Assembly: GCA_050953505.1 (NCBI GenBank)
Contig: JBMNMU010000001.1
Coordinates: forward strand, 372,001 to 436,000
Direction: 5' to 3'
DNA length: 64,000 bases
Source: JBMNMU01 sp050953505
GTDB taxonomy: Bacteria; Bacillota; Clostridia; Peptostreptococcales; Anaerovoracaceae
In this document: positions 9,191 through 17,579 of the stretch, in pieces
How positions within the stretch are numbered: the first letter of the stretch is position 1
Layout of the letters: each line of letters begins with the position of its first letter
Translations under genes and position numbers: made by a program
Notes under the pieces: model-generated
What the model was told of the DNA's origin: nothing
What the model saw: only the letters and a program-made list of their open reading frames with translations
Database searches by the model: none

Positions 9191-9257
9191 TAAGTCAACA
9201 ATTCAGTTAACTCTACAAAACTAAGTCAAAATTGAATCGTATAAGTCAAGAGTGAAT
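9191..9257 (+). promoter_or_regulatory. Three TAAGTCAA repeats, candidate enhancer sites for the sigma-54 activator
   Basis: TAAGTCAA occurs at 9191, 9222 and 9242; the last two copies are followed by ATTGAAT or AGTGAAT, the first by CAATTCA. The cluster lies about 145-210 bp upstream of the -24/-12 promoter, the usual distance for upstream activating sequences. The role is inferred from position. Confidence 0.45.
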
Positions 9258-9296
9258 TAAACAAATCTATTTTATAACTCGTATGGAACGGAGAAT

Positions 9297-9336
9297 ATAC
9301 TCTCTTCCTGCTAAAAGCAGGGGGGAGTATTTTTTT
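9297..9336 (+). terminator. Intrinsic terminator after the first sigma-54 activator
   Basis: ATACTC, CCTGCT and their complements AGCAGG, GAGTAT form a stem ending in TTTTTT. It isolates the regulator transcript from the sigma-54 promoter downstream. Confidence 0.85.
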
Positions 9337-9398
9337 AATTTAACCAATATGTTGAATTATCAGACTTCTCAAGAGGTTTGACAGAAATATCAAAATAT

Positions 9399-9415
9399 TT
9401 GGCATGATTGTTGCG
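9399..9415 (+). promoter_or_regulatory. Sigma-54 (-24/-12) promoter of the M20 amidohydrolase gene
   Basis: TTGGCATGATTGTTGC matches the sigma-54 consensus TGGCAC-N5-TTGC with one change. GG at 9401-9402 and GC at 9413-9414 are exactly 10 bp apart. It lies about 75 bp before the M20 start codon and downstream of an enhancer-binding-protein gene. Confidence 0.85.
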
Positions 9416-9487
9416 GTTATTATTGTCGATGAAAGTCATATCATGTCTCATATGTTATTGACTAAAATTTTAGGAAGGGAGATTATC

Positions 9488-10909
9488 ATGGACAAATTGA
9501 ATCAGCTAAAGGAAATAAAGGATTTTCTCGTAAAATGGAATGAGGAGAACACAGCAGATTTTTATGAAGCTGCTCTTAAAATCTGGGAAACACCTGAATT
9601 ATCTATGCAAGAACATAAATCTACGGCTGTATTGATAGACTTGCTGGAAAAAAGCGGATTTACCGTTGAAAAGGGAGTTGCAGGAATGCCTACTGCTTTT
9701 ATCGCATCCTATGGCAGCGGCAGGCCTGTTATCGGAATCAATGCAGAATGCGATGCGTTACCAGGACTTTCTCAAGATCCTGCAGAATTAGTTAAAAAAC
9801 CAATTACTGCAGGAGCGCCAGGCCATGGATGTGGCCATAACCTTTTAGGAACAGGAGGAGTCAAGGCAGCTATTGCTATTAAGCAGGCTATTGATAAATA
9901 TGGACTACAGGGGACTGTAAAGATTTTGGGAACTCCAGCTGAGGAACTTTGCCTGGGCAAACCTTTCATGGGTAAAGCAGGGTGTTACGACGGCTTTGAT
10001 GCTATTCTGGACTGGCACCCATGGTCTTACAACAAGGCAAATTATGACAGCTGCTGTGCCTACTTCAGCGTAAAGTATCATTTTAAGGGAAGGACCTCTC
10101 ATGGGAATTCACCATGGCATGGAAGAAGTGCTCTAGATGCAGCTATCCTACAGAGTCATGGAGTGGAAATGCTTCGTGAGCATATCTATCCTGGTTGCCC
10201 TCCTGATGCTGCAAATACCATCAACTTCACTTTTGAAAGCACTGGCCCTGAATTTCCAAGTGTAGTTCCAGACACCACTACAGCATGGTATATTGGCAGA
10301 TTCGTAACAACAGAGGATGCACAGGATGCCTTGGAGCGTGTGACTAAATGCGCAAAAGGAGCAGCTATGGCCACAGACACGGAAGTGGAAGTTGAGCTTA
10401 TTACTGCTACCAATCATAAAATTCCTAACAAGGTATTAGCTGAAGTTGTTCACAACAATCTTCAGCTAGTAGGGCCTCCAAAATTTACTGAAGAAGAGCA
10501 GGCCAAGGCAAAGAAGATTCAAAAAGAAATTGGAGCAGCGGAAACGGGGCTTGCAACTGAAATTATGCCTTTTGAAGGCGGATATACCGTTGTTTGCGAC
10601 ACCTCAGAGTTTAGCTGGAATGCTCCTTACGCCTCACCATGGATTGCTATGGGGCCAGAAAATACCGGTTGGCACCACTGGGGTATAGTGAGCTGTGCAG
10701 CAGACACTATGGGGCAAAAGAGTATGGATACTGCCGCAAAGGTTATTTCTCTTACTGCTATAGAGCTGATGTCTGACCCTGAAACCCTTGCTAAAGCTCA
10801 GGAAGAGTTCAAGGAAAGATTAGGTGGCAAAACTTACAAGTGTCTACTTCCTGAAGATTACGAACCACCGGTAAATCTTAATGCAGAAGTAATGAGTAAG
10901 TATAAATAA
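9488..10909 (+). CDS. M20 family amidohydrolase (AbgB-like)
   Basis: Zinc-dependent amidohydrolase related to p-aminobenzoyl-glutamate hydrolase subunit B, about 473 aa. It would cleave an amide bond in an N-acyl amino acid or dipeptide in the cytoplasm. Visible: NAECDALPGLS (metal-binding Asp), GHGCGHNLLGTGG, the GTPAEE catalytic-glutamate motif, DWHPW, and a dimerisation domain starting near YFSVKYHFKGRTSHG. ATG 9488 is chosen because GGAAGGGAG precedes it and the conserved protein starts there; the longer upstream frame overlaps the sigma-54 promoter. The AbgA partner and AbgT transporter are absent; a sodium symporter follows instead, so the substrate is probably not aminobenzoyl-glutamate. 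Expression is expected to be sigma-54 dependent. Confidence 0.88.
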   Translation: MDKLNQLKEIKDFLVKWNEENTADFYEAALKIWETPELSMQEHKSTAVLIDLLEKSGFTVEKGVAGMPTAFIASYGSGRPVIGINAECDALPGLSQDPAELVKKPITAGAPGHGCGHNLLGTGGVKAAIAIKQAIDKYGLQGTVKILGTPAEELCLGKPFMGKAGCYDGFDAILDWHPWSYNKANYDSCCAYFSVKYHFKGRTSHGNSPWHGRSALDAAILQSHGVEMLREHIYPGCPPDAANTINFTFESTGPEFPSVVPDTTTAWYIGRFVTTEDAQDALERVTKCAKGAAMATDTEVEVELITATNHKIPNKVLAEVVHNNLQLVGPPKFTEEEQAKAKKIQKEIGAAETGLATEIMPFEGGYTVVCDTSEFSWNAPYASPWIAMGPENTGWHHWGIVSCAADTMGQKSMDTAAKVISLTAIELMSDPETLAKAQEEFKERLGGKTYKCLLPEDYEPPVNLNAEVMSKYK

Positions 10910-10943
10910 GTAATACTTGGGATATAATTTTGTTCCCTCTTTT

Positions 10944-10971
10944 CCTGCTTATGGGTTCCCTCATAAGCAGG
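10944..10971 (+). terminator. Intercistronic stem-loop between amidohydrolase and symporter
   Basis: CCTGCTTATG and CATAAGCAGG are perfect 10-bp arms with an 8-nt loop. No long T-run follows, so it may stabilise or partly attenuate the downstream symporter message rather than terminate fully. Confidence 0.5.
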
Positions 10972-11016
10972 GAGGAATTTATAAACTTTTATTTTTAATA
11001 TTGAAAGGAGAAACTC

Positions 11017-12795
11017 ATGAACACTACAGTATTAATTTCGCTTATAGTGTTGATTATCCTGATCATTGCCTTTATCTATGTAGGAATCTGGTTCAAGCGT
11101 TTTGCAACAACATCAGAAGACTTCCTGCTAGCAGGAAGAGGTGCACCCTTCTGGCTCCTGGCTTCCGCTTATCTTGGAGGCTATGTTGGCGGTGCTAGTG
11201 TATCAGGATATGTAGGTCTGGGCTTTAGATCTGGTATTTCTGGCATGTGGGCATCCCTGTTCGTAGTATCTGGTTGTGCACTATTCGTTGTTATATTCGC
11301 ACGAAGATTGAACTATTTTGGGAGAAAAACCGGTGCTGTCACCATTACAGACTTCCTTTGTACCAGATATGGCGAAGCTATCAGAGTTCCTGCTGGTATC
11401 ATCAGCCTTTTAAGGCCAACCTTCCTGACAGGAATGCAATTCCTTGCAATCGCTATTATCGCCAATATCGTATTTGGCCTTCCAATTAAAATTGGTGTCG
11501 TTGTATCAGCAGTCATCATCTTACTTTACCTAATTACAGCAGGTCAATATTCAGCTTTAATCACTCAATGGTTTCAATCTGTACTTCAGGCTGCGGGGAT
11601 CGTACTATTTGCTGTAGCAGCATACAAAGTCGTAGGTGATCCTAACACTGTTACCAATGCATTCTATGAAATTCTACCTGAGACTTTTGTAAACATGTGG
11701 TCTGTGGATATGTCTACCTTTACAGTTCAACTTTTGACACTAGGAGTATTCTATCTATGTGACCCATGGATCTACATGTGGTCTTACATTGGAGAATCTC
11801 CAAAGGTAAGCTCCAATGGAATGCTAGCCGTATTAGGCGGATCCTATTATAATGTATTGCCTTTCCTATCTGGTATGGCGATTCTTGTTGGCACTATGGC
11901 GGGTAAGCTTTCTGTTCCAGAAGGGCTTTCAGATGATGCTGTATATGCATGGTTCACCGTCAACTTTACCGGTACCGCTATTGGCGTAATTATCTTGGTG
12001 GGATTGCTTATGACCATCATATCTTGCGGATCCTCCTTTGCTATGAACGGTGTTACCATTATAACAAGAGATATCTATCAAAAAGCAATCAACAAAAATG
12101 CTACTGATAAGCAGGCTGTGTTTGCTAGCAGAATATCCTTAGTAATTGTAACTGTAATTGGTATCGTCAGTGCTTTGTGGCTGCCAATCCTCGTACCTTT
12201 ATGGATTCTAGCTCAGGCTATCGTAATCTCAGGGCTGTTTGCAGCTACTATGAGCGCTTGGTTCTGGAAACGATCTACTTCAAAAGGAGCCATGGCATCC
12301 ATTCTTGGAGGTGGAATTGCATCCCTGCTTTGGGCATTATATGTCTGGTTTACTACAGGAAGCCCAGGTGGGACAATCAATGGATTCCATGCAGTACATG
12401 TTGGGATGATTGTATCCATACCTCTTATGATCATCGTTAGTCTTGCTACAAAGCCTGAATATGAGCTGGCCAATGTGACTAGCTTTAAGACCTTAGGTGA
12501 AGAACTTAAGACCTCCAAGCTAATCAAGGAAGAAGAAAAACAGACAAGAGGTGGATTCTTCGGATGGCTGGGTGCGGATACTCCCGCTTGGAAGATCTTC
12601 TGGATAGTTGTAGCTGTTATATTTGCCCTTCATTATATTCTTGGATTCCTATTCCATCAGCAGCTCATAGGTATAGCAATGGTTTGGGTCGCGCTAATCG
12701 TAGGTGTGGTACTATTTATCATACTAGCCGTGCTTGGCGGCCGTGACCTAGGAAATATGGTAAAAGCAGGGAAAGAGTTAGAAACTAAAAAATGA
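11017..12795 (+). CDS. Sodium:solute symporter family transporter
   Basis: Membrane transporter of the SSS family (PutP/PanF group), 592 aa, with about 13 hydrophobic helices. The N-terminus has the typical pattern of one helix, then SEDFLLAGRGAPFWLLA and a glycine-rich AYLGGYVGGASVSGYVG segment that builds the Na+ site; GRKTGAVTITDFLCTRYG follows. A soluble insertion near residues 480-510 (TSFKTLGEELKTSKLIKEEEK) precedes two final helices. The ribosome site AAAGGAG is 6 bp upstream of ATG. It lies 107 bp after the M20 gene and probably shares its sigma-54 promoter, so it most likely imports the amide or dipeptide substrate of that enzyme. Substrate identity is inferred from context only. Confidence 0.88.
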   Translation: MNTTVLISLIVLIILIIAFIYVGIWFKRFATTSEDFLLAGRGAPFWLLASAYLGGYVGGASVSGYVGLGFRSGISGMWASLFVVSGCALFVVIFARRLNYFGRKTGAVTITDFLCTRYGEAIRVPAGIISLLRPTFLTGMQFLAIAIIANIVFGLPIKIGVVVSAVIILLYLITAGQYSALITQWFQSVLQAAGIVLFAVAAYKVVGDPNTVTNAFYEILPETFVNMWSVDMSTFTVQLLTLGVFYLCDPWIYMWSYIGESPKVSSNGMLAVLGGSYYNVLPFLSGMAILVGTMAGKLSVPEGLSDDAVYAWFTVNFTGTAIGVIILVGLLMTIISCGSSFAMNGVTIITRDIYQKAINKNATDKQAVFASRISLVIVTVIGIVSALWLPILVPLWILAQAIVISGLFAATMSAWFWKRSTSKGAMASILGGGIASLLWALYVWFTTGSPGGTINGFHAVHVGMIVSIPLMIIVSLATKPEYELANVTSFKTLGEELKTSKLIKEEEKQTRGGFFGWLGADTPAWKIFWIVVAVIFALHYILGFLFHQQLIGIAMVWVALIVGVVLFIILAVLGGRDLGNMVKAGKELETKK

Positions 12796-12836
12796 ACCTA
12801 ATAACCCCGGAAAACTAACATAAAAACTCTAGACAT

Positions 12837-12868
12837 GGAAGCAATGGATATTATATCCATTGCTTTCC
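12837..12868 (+). terminator. Stem-loop after the symporter gene
   Basis: GGAAGCAATGGATA pairs with TATCCATTGCTTTCC (one bulge) around a 3-nt loop, 42 bp after the symporter stop. There is no T-run; it is probably a 3' end stabiliser or weak terminator. Confidence 0.5.
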
Positions 12869-12910
12869 GTCAAAGGGACTACCTCTTCGTCATTGTCTCA
12901 AAAATGGTAC

Positions 12911-12971
12911 CTAATCTCATAAAAATCTGTTATAATAAAACCAATATTTTATGCCAAATTTTTGAGATTAG
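12911..12971 (+). promoter_or_regulatory. Extended -10 promoter inside an inverted repeat before the second activator gene
   Basis: TGTTATAAT (extended -10, TATAAT at 12931-12936) is bracketed by CTAATCTCA at 12911 and TGAGATTAG at 12963-12971. The right arm abuts the GGAGGG ribosome site of the regulator. The layout suggests an autoregulatory operator or an RNA stem that hides the ribosome site. Confidence 0.5.
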
Positions 12972-12981
12972 GAGGGTTCCC

Positions 12982-14778
12982 ATGTCCTTGTTAAGTGAAA
13001 TTGCGCCCAGTGTCCAGCAGGTGGCAGAAGCCATTGCCATTGCGGTGGGTGTGGAAGTTGAAATCGTCGACGACCAGCTTACTATCATAGGAGGCACTGC
13101 GGCTTATGCCAACAGGATTGGGCAGAAGGAGGAGTCTGGCGAGGTAAACGGAAACTATCTTTATGCGAGAGTGCTTAGAAGCGGAAGAACGGAGTATGTA
13201 GAAGATGCCCTTAGCGATTTGTCTTACGGAACCTCTGCGCTACAGGGAGAATATAAAGAGCTTGCAGAAATCTGTACGCCCATATTAGTTCAAGACAAAA
13301 TTGTAGGCATTATTGGCCTAGTAGCATTGACTGAAGAACAAAGGGCCATTTTGTTAGACAAAAAAAGGAGTATGGTCACTTTTATTGAAAAGATGGCTGA
13401 CTTACTTTCTGCGAAAGCTGTACAAAAGATTGCATTAAATGATAGCGAGCTTAGTGCAGTTGAAATGTCCACAGTGTTGGAATCAACCCATGAAGGGATA
13501 TTTGCCATAGACAGCCGGGGATATATTAAACATTGTAATAATATGGCTGCCATTCTTTTTAAGACAACAAAAGAAGATATTCTCGCAAGCCATATAAGTA
13601 AATTTATGCGAGGTACACCTGCATTAGAAATTCTTCGATCCGGAGAAGGGTATACAGAAAACGAAGAGATTTTTGTCAATGACAGAGGATCCTTTCATTT
13701 CATTGTTACGGCAAAGCCCTTTCTTTCTGAGGACAAGGTTTCTGGTGTTGTGTTATCCTTTAGGGACATTGAGGAAGCGCAGAAGCTAGTTTACAACATT
13801 AATACCAGAGCGCTAAAAAACACCTTTGATGACATTATTGGTGAAAGTGAGCCCATTAAAAAGGTTAAACAAATGGCGCTATTGACTGCACGAGGAAACT
13901 CCACTGTGCTTATTACCGGTGAAAGCGGGACAGGCAAGGAAATGTTTGCAAAGGCAATACACTATGCAAGCTCAAGATCAAAAGAGGCATTCGTAACAGT
14001 AAACTGTGGTGCAATTCCTGAAAATCTACTTGAGAGTGAACTGTTCGGTTACGAAAAGGGAGCTTTTACCGGGGCTAGCGAGAAAGGAAAGATTGGTAAA
14101 TTTGAGCTTGCTAATGGTGGGACAATTTTTTTAGATGAGATAGGGGATATGCCCTTGCACCTTCAAGTTAAACTTCTGCATGTACTGCAAAATATGCGTT
14201 TTGAACGTGTAGGGGGGAACAAAACAATTATTGTAGATGTGAGAGTTATCGCTGCAACAAACAAGGATCTGGAAGCCATGATATCGGAAGGGACCTTTAG
14301 AGAAGATCTATATTACAGACTCAGTGTAATACCCCTGGCTATTCCACCATTAAGGACAAGAAAGTCTGACATTAAGCTCTTGATGAATTATTTCCTTAAT
14401 AAATACAATACCTTTATGAATAAGAGGATAACAGGATTTACAGAAGAAGCGGAAAAGGCATATCTTGAATATGATTGGCATGGCAATGTGAGAGAACTTG
14501 AAAATGCTGTTGAATACGGTACAAATATGACCTTTGGCGATCGTATCGGAATAGATGCTGTTCCAGAAAGGTTGTTGCGTGACGATATGCACCCCATTCG
14601 ATGGGCAGACAGTGACTTGACTTTAAATGAGCAGGTCAAGCTTTTTGAAAAAGAACTCATAACAAGAAAATTGAGAAAATACGGCAACATTAATAATGCA
14701 AAAGAGAAGGCCGCAAAGGAGCTTGGATTAAGCAGAGCCACCCTATATCGTAAGCTTTCCGAGTTGGGTATCCGCTAG
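12982..14778 (+). CDS. Sigma-54 dependent activator with PAS domain (second of two)
   Basis: Enhancer-binding protein of about 598 aa. Residues 1-150 form an N-terminal sensory region seen in clostridial activators (EIAPSVQQVAEAIAIAVGVE, ending in an EICTPILVQDKIVGIIGLVA strand set, GAF-like). A PAS domain follows (about 165-280, LESTHEGIFAIDSRGYIKH). The AAA+ domain (about 295-525) has Walker A GESGTGKE, GAFTGA and Walker B GGTIFLDEIGD; a Fis-type helix-turn-helix (AAKELGLSRATLYRKLSEL) ends the protein. ATG 12982 is chosen over an upstream in-frame ATG because GGAGGG precedes it and the promoter lies inside the longer frame. It sits just before the class III aminotransferase gene, which it may control; no convincing -24/-12 site was found there. 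Confidence 0.92.
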   Translation: MSLLSEIAPSVQQVAEAIAIAVGVEVEIVDDQLTIIGGTAAYANRIGQKEESGEVNGNYLYARVLRSGRTEYVEDALSDLSYGTSALQGEYKELAEICTPILVQDKIVGIIGLVALTEEQRAILLDKKRSMVTFIEKMADLLSAKAVQKIALNDSELSAVEMSTVLESTHEGIFAIDSRGYIKHCNNMAAILFKTTKEDILASHISKFMRGTPALEILRSGEGYTENEEIFVNDRGSFHFIVTAKPFLSEDKVSGVVLSFRDIEEAQKLVYNINTRALKNTFDDIIGESEPIKKVKQMALLTARGNSTVLITGESGTGKEMFAKAIHYASSRSKEAFVTVNCGAIPENLLESELFGYEKGAFTGASEKGKIGKFELANGGTIFLDEIGDMPLHLQVKLLHVLQNMRFERVGGNKTIIVDVRVIAATNKDLEAMISEGTFREDLYYRLSVIPLAIPPLRTRKSDIKLLMNYFLNKYNTFMNKRITGFTEEAEKAYLEYDWHGNVRELENAVEYGTNMTFGDRIGIDAVPERLLRDDMHPIRWADSDLTLNEQVKLFEKELITRKLRKYGNINNAKEKAAKELGLSRATLYRKLSELGIR

Positions 14779-14831
14779 ATAAGGATGATTAAGAATATGG
14801 AAGGTCTCAAGCCTGAGAAACAGTCTCATTA

Positions 14832-14850
14832 TTTCACACAAAATGTGAAA
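14832..14850 (+). promoter_or_regulatory. Palindromic site upstream of the aminotransferase gene
   Basis: TTTCACA and TGTGAAA flank CAAAA. The site lies about 240 bp before the aminotransferase ATG in a 312-bp gap that otherwise shows no gene. A dimeric regulator such as the adjacent enhancer-binding protein could bind it; this is inferred. Confidence 0.35.
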
Positions 14851-15090
14851 ATAAATTCTCAAAAAAGGATGGAAATCAGCAGGTTTTAGACAACTAAGGG
14901 GCGCTTGATATTCGAAATTTTCAGACTTAGGTCTCCATAGCGTTGGAATTTCAATCAAAGCTATCTTTTGATAAAAAGATGGCCTTGCAGTCGGTATGAA
15001 ATTTGTGTAAAGTAATTGTGTAAGCATAAGCACATTATGTTATTTCAAAATCATATGCTCAAGACATATGTAATAAAGGAGGATATAAGA

Positions 15091-16443
15091 ATGTTAAGAG
15101 ACGCATTACCAAAGGTTGTTACACCACTACCTGGACCAAAAGCTAAGGCAGCCATCGAAAAAAGAGCAAAAGTAATGCCAAATGCTATTAAATGTATCTA
15201 CCCGATCGTTATTGAACGTGGGGAAGGTGCTATGCTTGAAGACGTAGATGGCAATATTTTCCTGGACTGGATTGGCGGCGTTGGAGTATTAAACATTGGA
15301 TACAGCCATCCGGAGCTTATTGACGCTGTGAAAACTCAATCCGAGAAGTATTTTCATGCAATGATGAACATTACTACTCATGAAAGATATCTTGAGCTAG
15401 CTGAAAAATTGAATAGCATTGTGCCTGTACGCGGAGACGCTAAGAAAACCATGTTAGCTAACAGTGGTGCTGAAGCAGACGAAAATGCAGTAAAAATTGC
15501 AAGAAGCTATACTGGAAGACCAAATGTTATCGTATTCACAGGAGCTTTCCACGGCAGAACCATGCTAACTATGACAATGACAGCAAAGAAAGCATATGCA
15601 GTTGGAATGGGACCTTTCCCAGATGGTGTTTATAGAGCGGAATTCCCTAACCTATACAGAAGACCTGCTGGAATGTCAGAAGAAGAAGCGATTGAGTTCT
15701 ACATAGGAAAACTTGAAGAATTATTTATCCATGCATCCCCTGCAGAGCATGTAGCAGCGATTGTTTTCGAGCCTGTTCAGGGAGAAGGCGGATTTATTCC
15801 TGCACCTATTGAGTGGGTAAAAGCTGTAAGAGCTATTTGTGACAAGCATGGTATCCTGATGATTACAGACGAAGTGCAAACAGGATTTGCCCGTACTGGA
15901 AGAATGTTTGCTTCAGAATATTACAAAGAAGCAGGCTGCGCTCCAGATATCATGACAACAGCAAAATCTATCGCAGGTGGTCTACCTATTTCAGCTGTTA
16001 CAACAAGCGCTGAAATTATGGATAAGGTTACACCTGGAACCATCGGCGGAACATACTGCGGAAACCCTGTAGCTTGTGCATCTGCTCTGAAGGTTATAGA
16101 AGTAATGGAAAGAGAAAATTTACCTGCAAGAGCTCTTGAAATCTCAGAAAAGTGCATGAAGAGATTTAATGAGTGGAAAGAAAAGTATGAAGTGGTTGGC
16201 GACGTTAGAGGCCTAGGTTCAATGATGGGTATTGAGTTTGTAGTAGACAAGGCATCCAAAGAACCTAACGCTAAAATCGTTAACGATATCGTAGACGAAG
16301 CAGTAAATCATGGACTGATGTTAGAAAGTGCAGGAACTTACGGAAATGTAATCAGATTCCTTGCTCCATTAGTAATAACAGATGCTCAGCTTGAAGCAGG
16401 TCTTGATATTTACGAAAAAGTAATTGAAAAGTGTATGAAATAA
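15091..16443 (+). CDS. Class III aminotransferase (4-aminobutyrate aminotransferase-like)
   Basis: PLP-dependent omega-aminotransferase, 450 aa. It would move an amino group from an omega- or beta-amino acid to 2-oxoglutarate or pyruvate. Visible: WIGGVGVLNIGYSHPELIDA, the PLP phosphate site NSGAEADENAVKIA, FHGRTMLTMTMTAKK, the cofactor-ring aspartate in MITDEVQTGFARTGRMF, and the Schiff-base lysine in TTAKSIAGGLPISAV. ATG 15091 follows AAAGGAGG by 8 bp; longer frames upstream lack a ribosome site. Its position after an amidohydrolase, a symporter and two sigma-54 activators suggests that it deaminates the amino acid released by the amidohydrolase. GABA as the true substrate is unproven. Confidence 0.88.
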   Translation: MLRDALPKVVTPLPGPKAKAAIEKRAKVMPNAIKCIYPIVIERGEGAMLEDVDGNIFLDWIGGVGVLNIGYSHPELIDAVKTQSEKYFHAMMNITTHERYLELAEKLNSIVPVRGDAKKTMLANSGAEADENAVKIARSYTGRPNVIVFTGAFHGRTMLTMTMTAKKAYAVGMGPFPDGVYRAEFPNLYRRPAGMSEEEAIEFYIGKLEELFIHASPAEHVAAIVFEPVQGEGGFIPAPIEWVKAVRAICDKHGILMITDEVQTGFARTGRMFASEYYKEAGCAPDIMTTAKSIAGGLPISAVTTSAEIMDKVTPGTIGGTYCGNPVACASALKVIEVMERENLPARALEISEKCMKRFNEWKEKYEVVGDVRGLGSMMGIEFVVDKASKEPNAKIVNDIVDEAVNHGLMLESAGTYGNVIRFLAPLVITDAQLEAGLDIYEKVIEKCMK

Positions 16444-16495
16444 ATATAAAAGCGTATTACTAAACCAATAAAACGTTTTTTAACGTATGAAATTC

Positions 16496-16522
16496 CAAAA
16501 CCGAGGACTGCCCTCGGTTTTG
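16496..16522 (+). terminator. Terminator-like hairpin after the aminotransferase
   Basis: CAAAACCGAGG and CCTCGGTTTTG are perfect 11-bp arms with a 5-nt loop, about 50 bp after the stop. The U-rich part lies inside the right arm rather than after it. Confidence 0.7.
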
Positions 16523-16550
16523 AAATTTCAGTAGAACCCCATGTAAACTT

Positions 16551-16580
16551 TTGCGGTTGTGTTCCATGTCATTATATGAT
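16551..16580 (+). promoter_or_regulatory. Candidate promoter of the CYTH-domain gene
   Basis: TTGCGG and TATGAT are 18 bp apart, about 90 bp upstream of the ATG at 16669. Confidence 0.4.
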
Positions 16581-16668
16581 AGTATTATTTATTATAAATG
16601 ATTAAAATATGAGTAAAAGTGTGAACAATAATACAAAATAGTAATATAGCGTATAAGGAAGCTCAGTT

Positions 16669-17307
16669 ATGGAAATAGAAATGAAATATCAGATTTCGGA
16701 CAAACAGCTTGCCCGGAAGATCTGGGAGGATGAGTATCTTTCAAGTATTGAAGAAAAGGATTCAAGAGAAAAGATATACATGAAAGCATCCTATTTTGAT
16801 ACCGATGACTATACTTTATCGAAATATGATATCGCTTTTCGCATCCGAATGGAAGGCAATCGCTTAGTTGCGTCATTAAAATGGAATGGATCCAGCGAAA
16901 ATGGTAAGCACACAAGAGAAGAAATCAATGTGCCAGTTACTGATGAAAACTGCTTTATAGCACCGGATCCCTATATCTTTCAAGAGAGTGAAATAGGCAG
17001 AGAAATGTTGACTCTTATTAATGATCAGCCACTCCACAGTATATTAGAAACACGATTCTTAAGAAGCCGAATGAGGGTGGATACAGGTAAAACGATTTGC
17101 GAAATTGCCATTGACGAAGGCGAGATTGTCACTGACTTTGGTAATCTTCCTATATCAGAACTGGAAATTGAATTGTTCTCCGGTGAACCCGAGGATATTA
17201 CACGTATAGGTGAGATTCTAGCTGAAAAGTATGAACTTGTGCCTATGAATCAAAGTAAATATGCCCGAGGAGTAAAACTTCTTGAAGATAATAAATACAT
17301 CGAATAA
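16669..17307 (+). CDS. CYTH domain (triphosphate tunnel metalloenzyme) protein
   Basis: 212-aa cytoplasmic protein of the CYTH superfamily. Members hydrolyse inorganic triphosphate or other triphosphates inside an eight-strand tunnel lined by charged residues. The defining N-terminal EXEXK motif is visible as MEIEMKY (EIEMK). Further tunnel-type strands follow: KASYFDTDDYTLSKYDIAFRIR, LVASLKWNGSS and a late ISELEIELFSGEPEDI strand with paired glutamates. No CHAD domain follows. The gene is monocistronic, between a hairpin and a terminator. The physiological substrate is unknown. Confidence 0.82.
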   Translation: MEIEMKYQISDKQLARKIWEDEYLSSIEEKDSREKIYMKASYFDTDDYTLSKYDIAFRIRMEGNRLVASLKWNGSSENGKHTREEINVPVTDENCFIAPDPYIFQESEIGREMLTLINDQPLHSILETRFLRSRMRVDTGKTICEIAIDEGEIVTDFGNLPISELEIELFSGEPEDITRIGEILAEKYELVPMNQSKYARGVKLLEDNKYIE

Positions 17308-17344
17308 TATTAGGATAACAACAAACAAAACAAGCTGCATGTAA

Positions 17345-17386
17345 GGCTGTCGCAAAGTAGATATGCTACCTTTTGTGACAGCTTTA
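17345..17386 (+). terminator. Terminator after the CYTH-domain gene
   Basis: GGCTGTCGCAAA and TTTTGTGACAGC pair (one mismatch, inner GTAG/CTAC extension) and are followed by TTTATT. The stem resembles the inverted repeat at 4211-4280. Confidence 0.7.
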
Positions 17387-17416
17387 TTCAGTTAAAAAGG
17401 GGAAATCTTAAAAGTC

Positions 17417-17445
17417 TTTACAATTTCTGAAAGAAAAGTTATAAT
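17417..17445 (+). promoter_or_regulatory. Sigma-A promoter of tig
   Basis: TTTACA and TATAAT are exactly 17 bp apart, leaving a leader of about 130 nt before the trigger-factor ATG at 17580. Confidence 0.75.
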
Positions 17446-17579
17446 AGAATCCGCGATTGCGCAGCCTAAGTTCTGTCTGCAATACTAAAGATTGGACAGG
17501 TATTTTTCAATAACTAGTCTGCATAAATTCACAGAACGTTACGAATATAAGATATATATAGTTTTAGGAGGATAAACTA

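Noticed and set aside
9404..9487. Longer start for the M20 amidohydrolase at 9404
   Set aside because: The upstream ATG overlaps the sigma-54 promoter, lacks a ribosome site and adds residues not seen in the family; ATG 9488 has a strong site.
10148..10417. Open frames antisense to the M20 gene and similar long antisense frames elsewhere (for example 13290-13679, 20473-20907, 56601-57126)
   Set aside because: They lie fully inside well-supported genes on the other strand, lack ribosome sites and show no recognisable protein features.
12835..12981. Longer start for the second activator at 12835
   Set aside because: The extension runs through a stem-loop, the extended -10 promoter and the inverted repeat; ATG 12982 follows GGAGGG.
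14985..15010. Sigma-54 promoter before the aminotransferase (CGGTATGAAATTTGTG)
   Set aside because: The -24 GG is present but the -12 GC is replaced by GT and flanking bases do not match, so it was not called.
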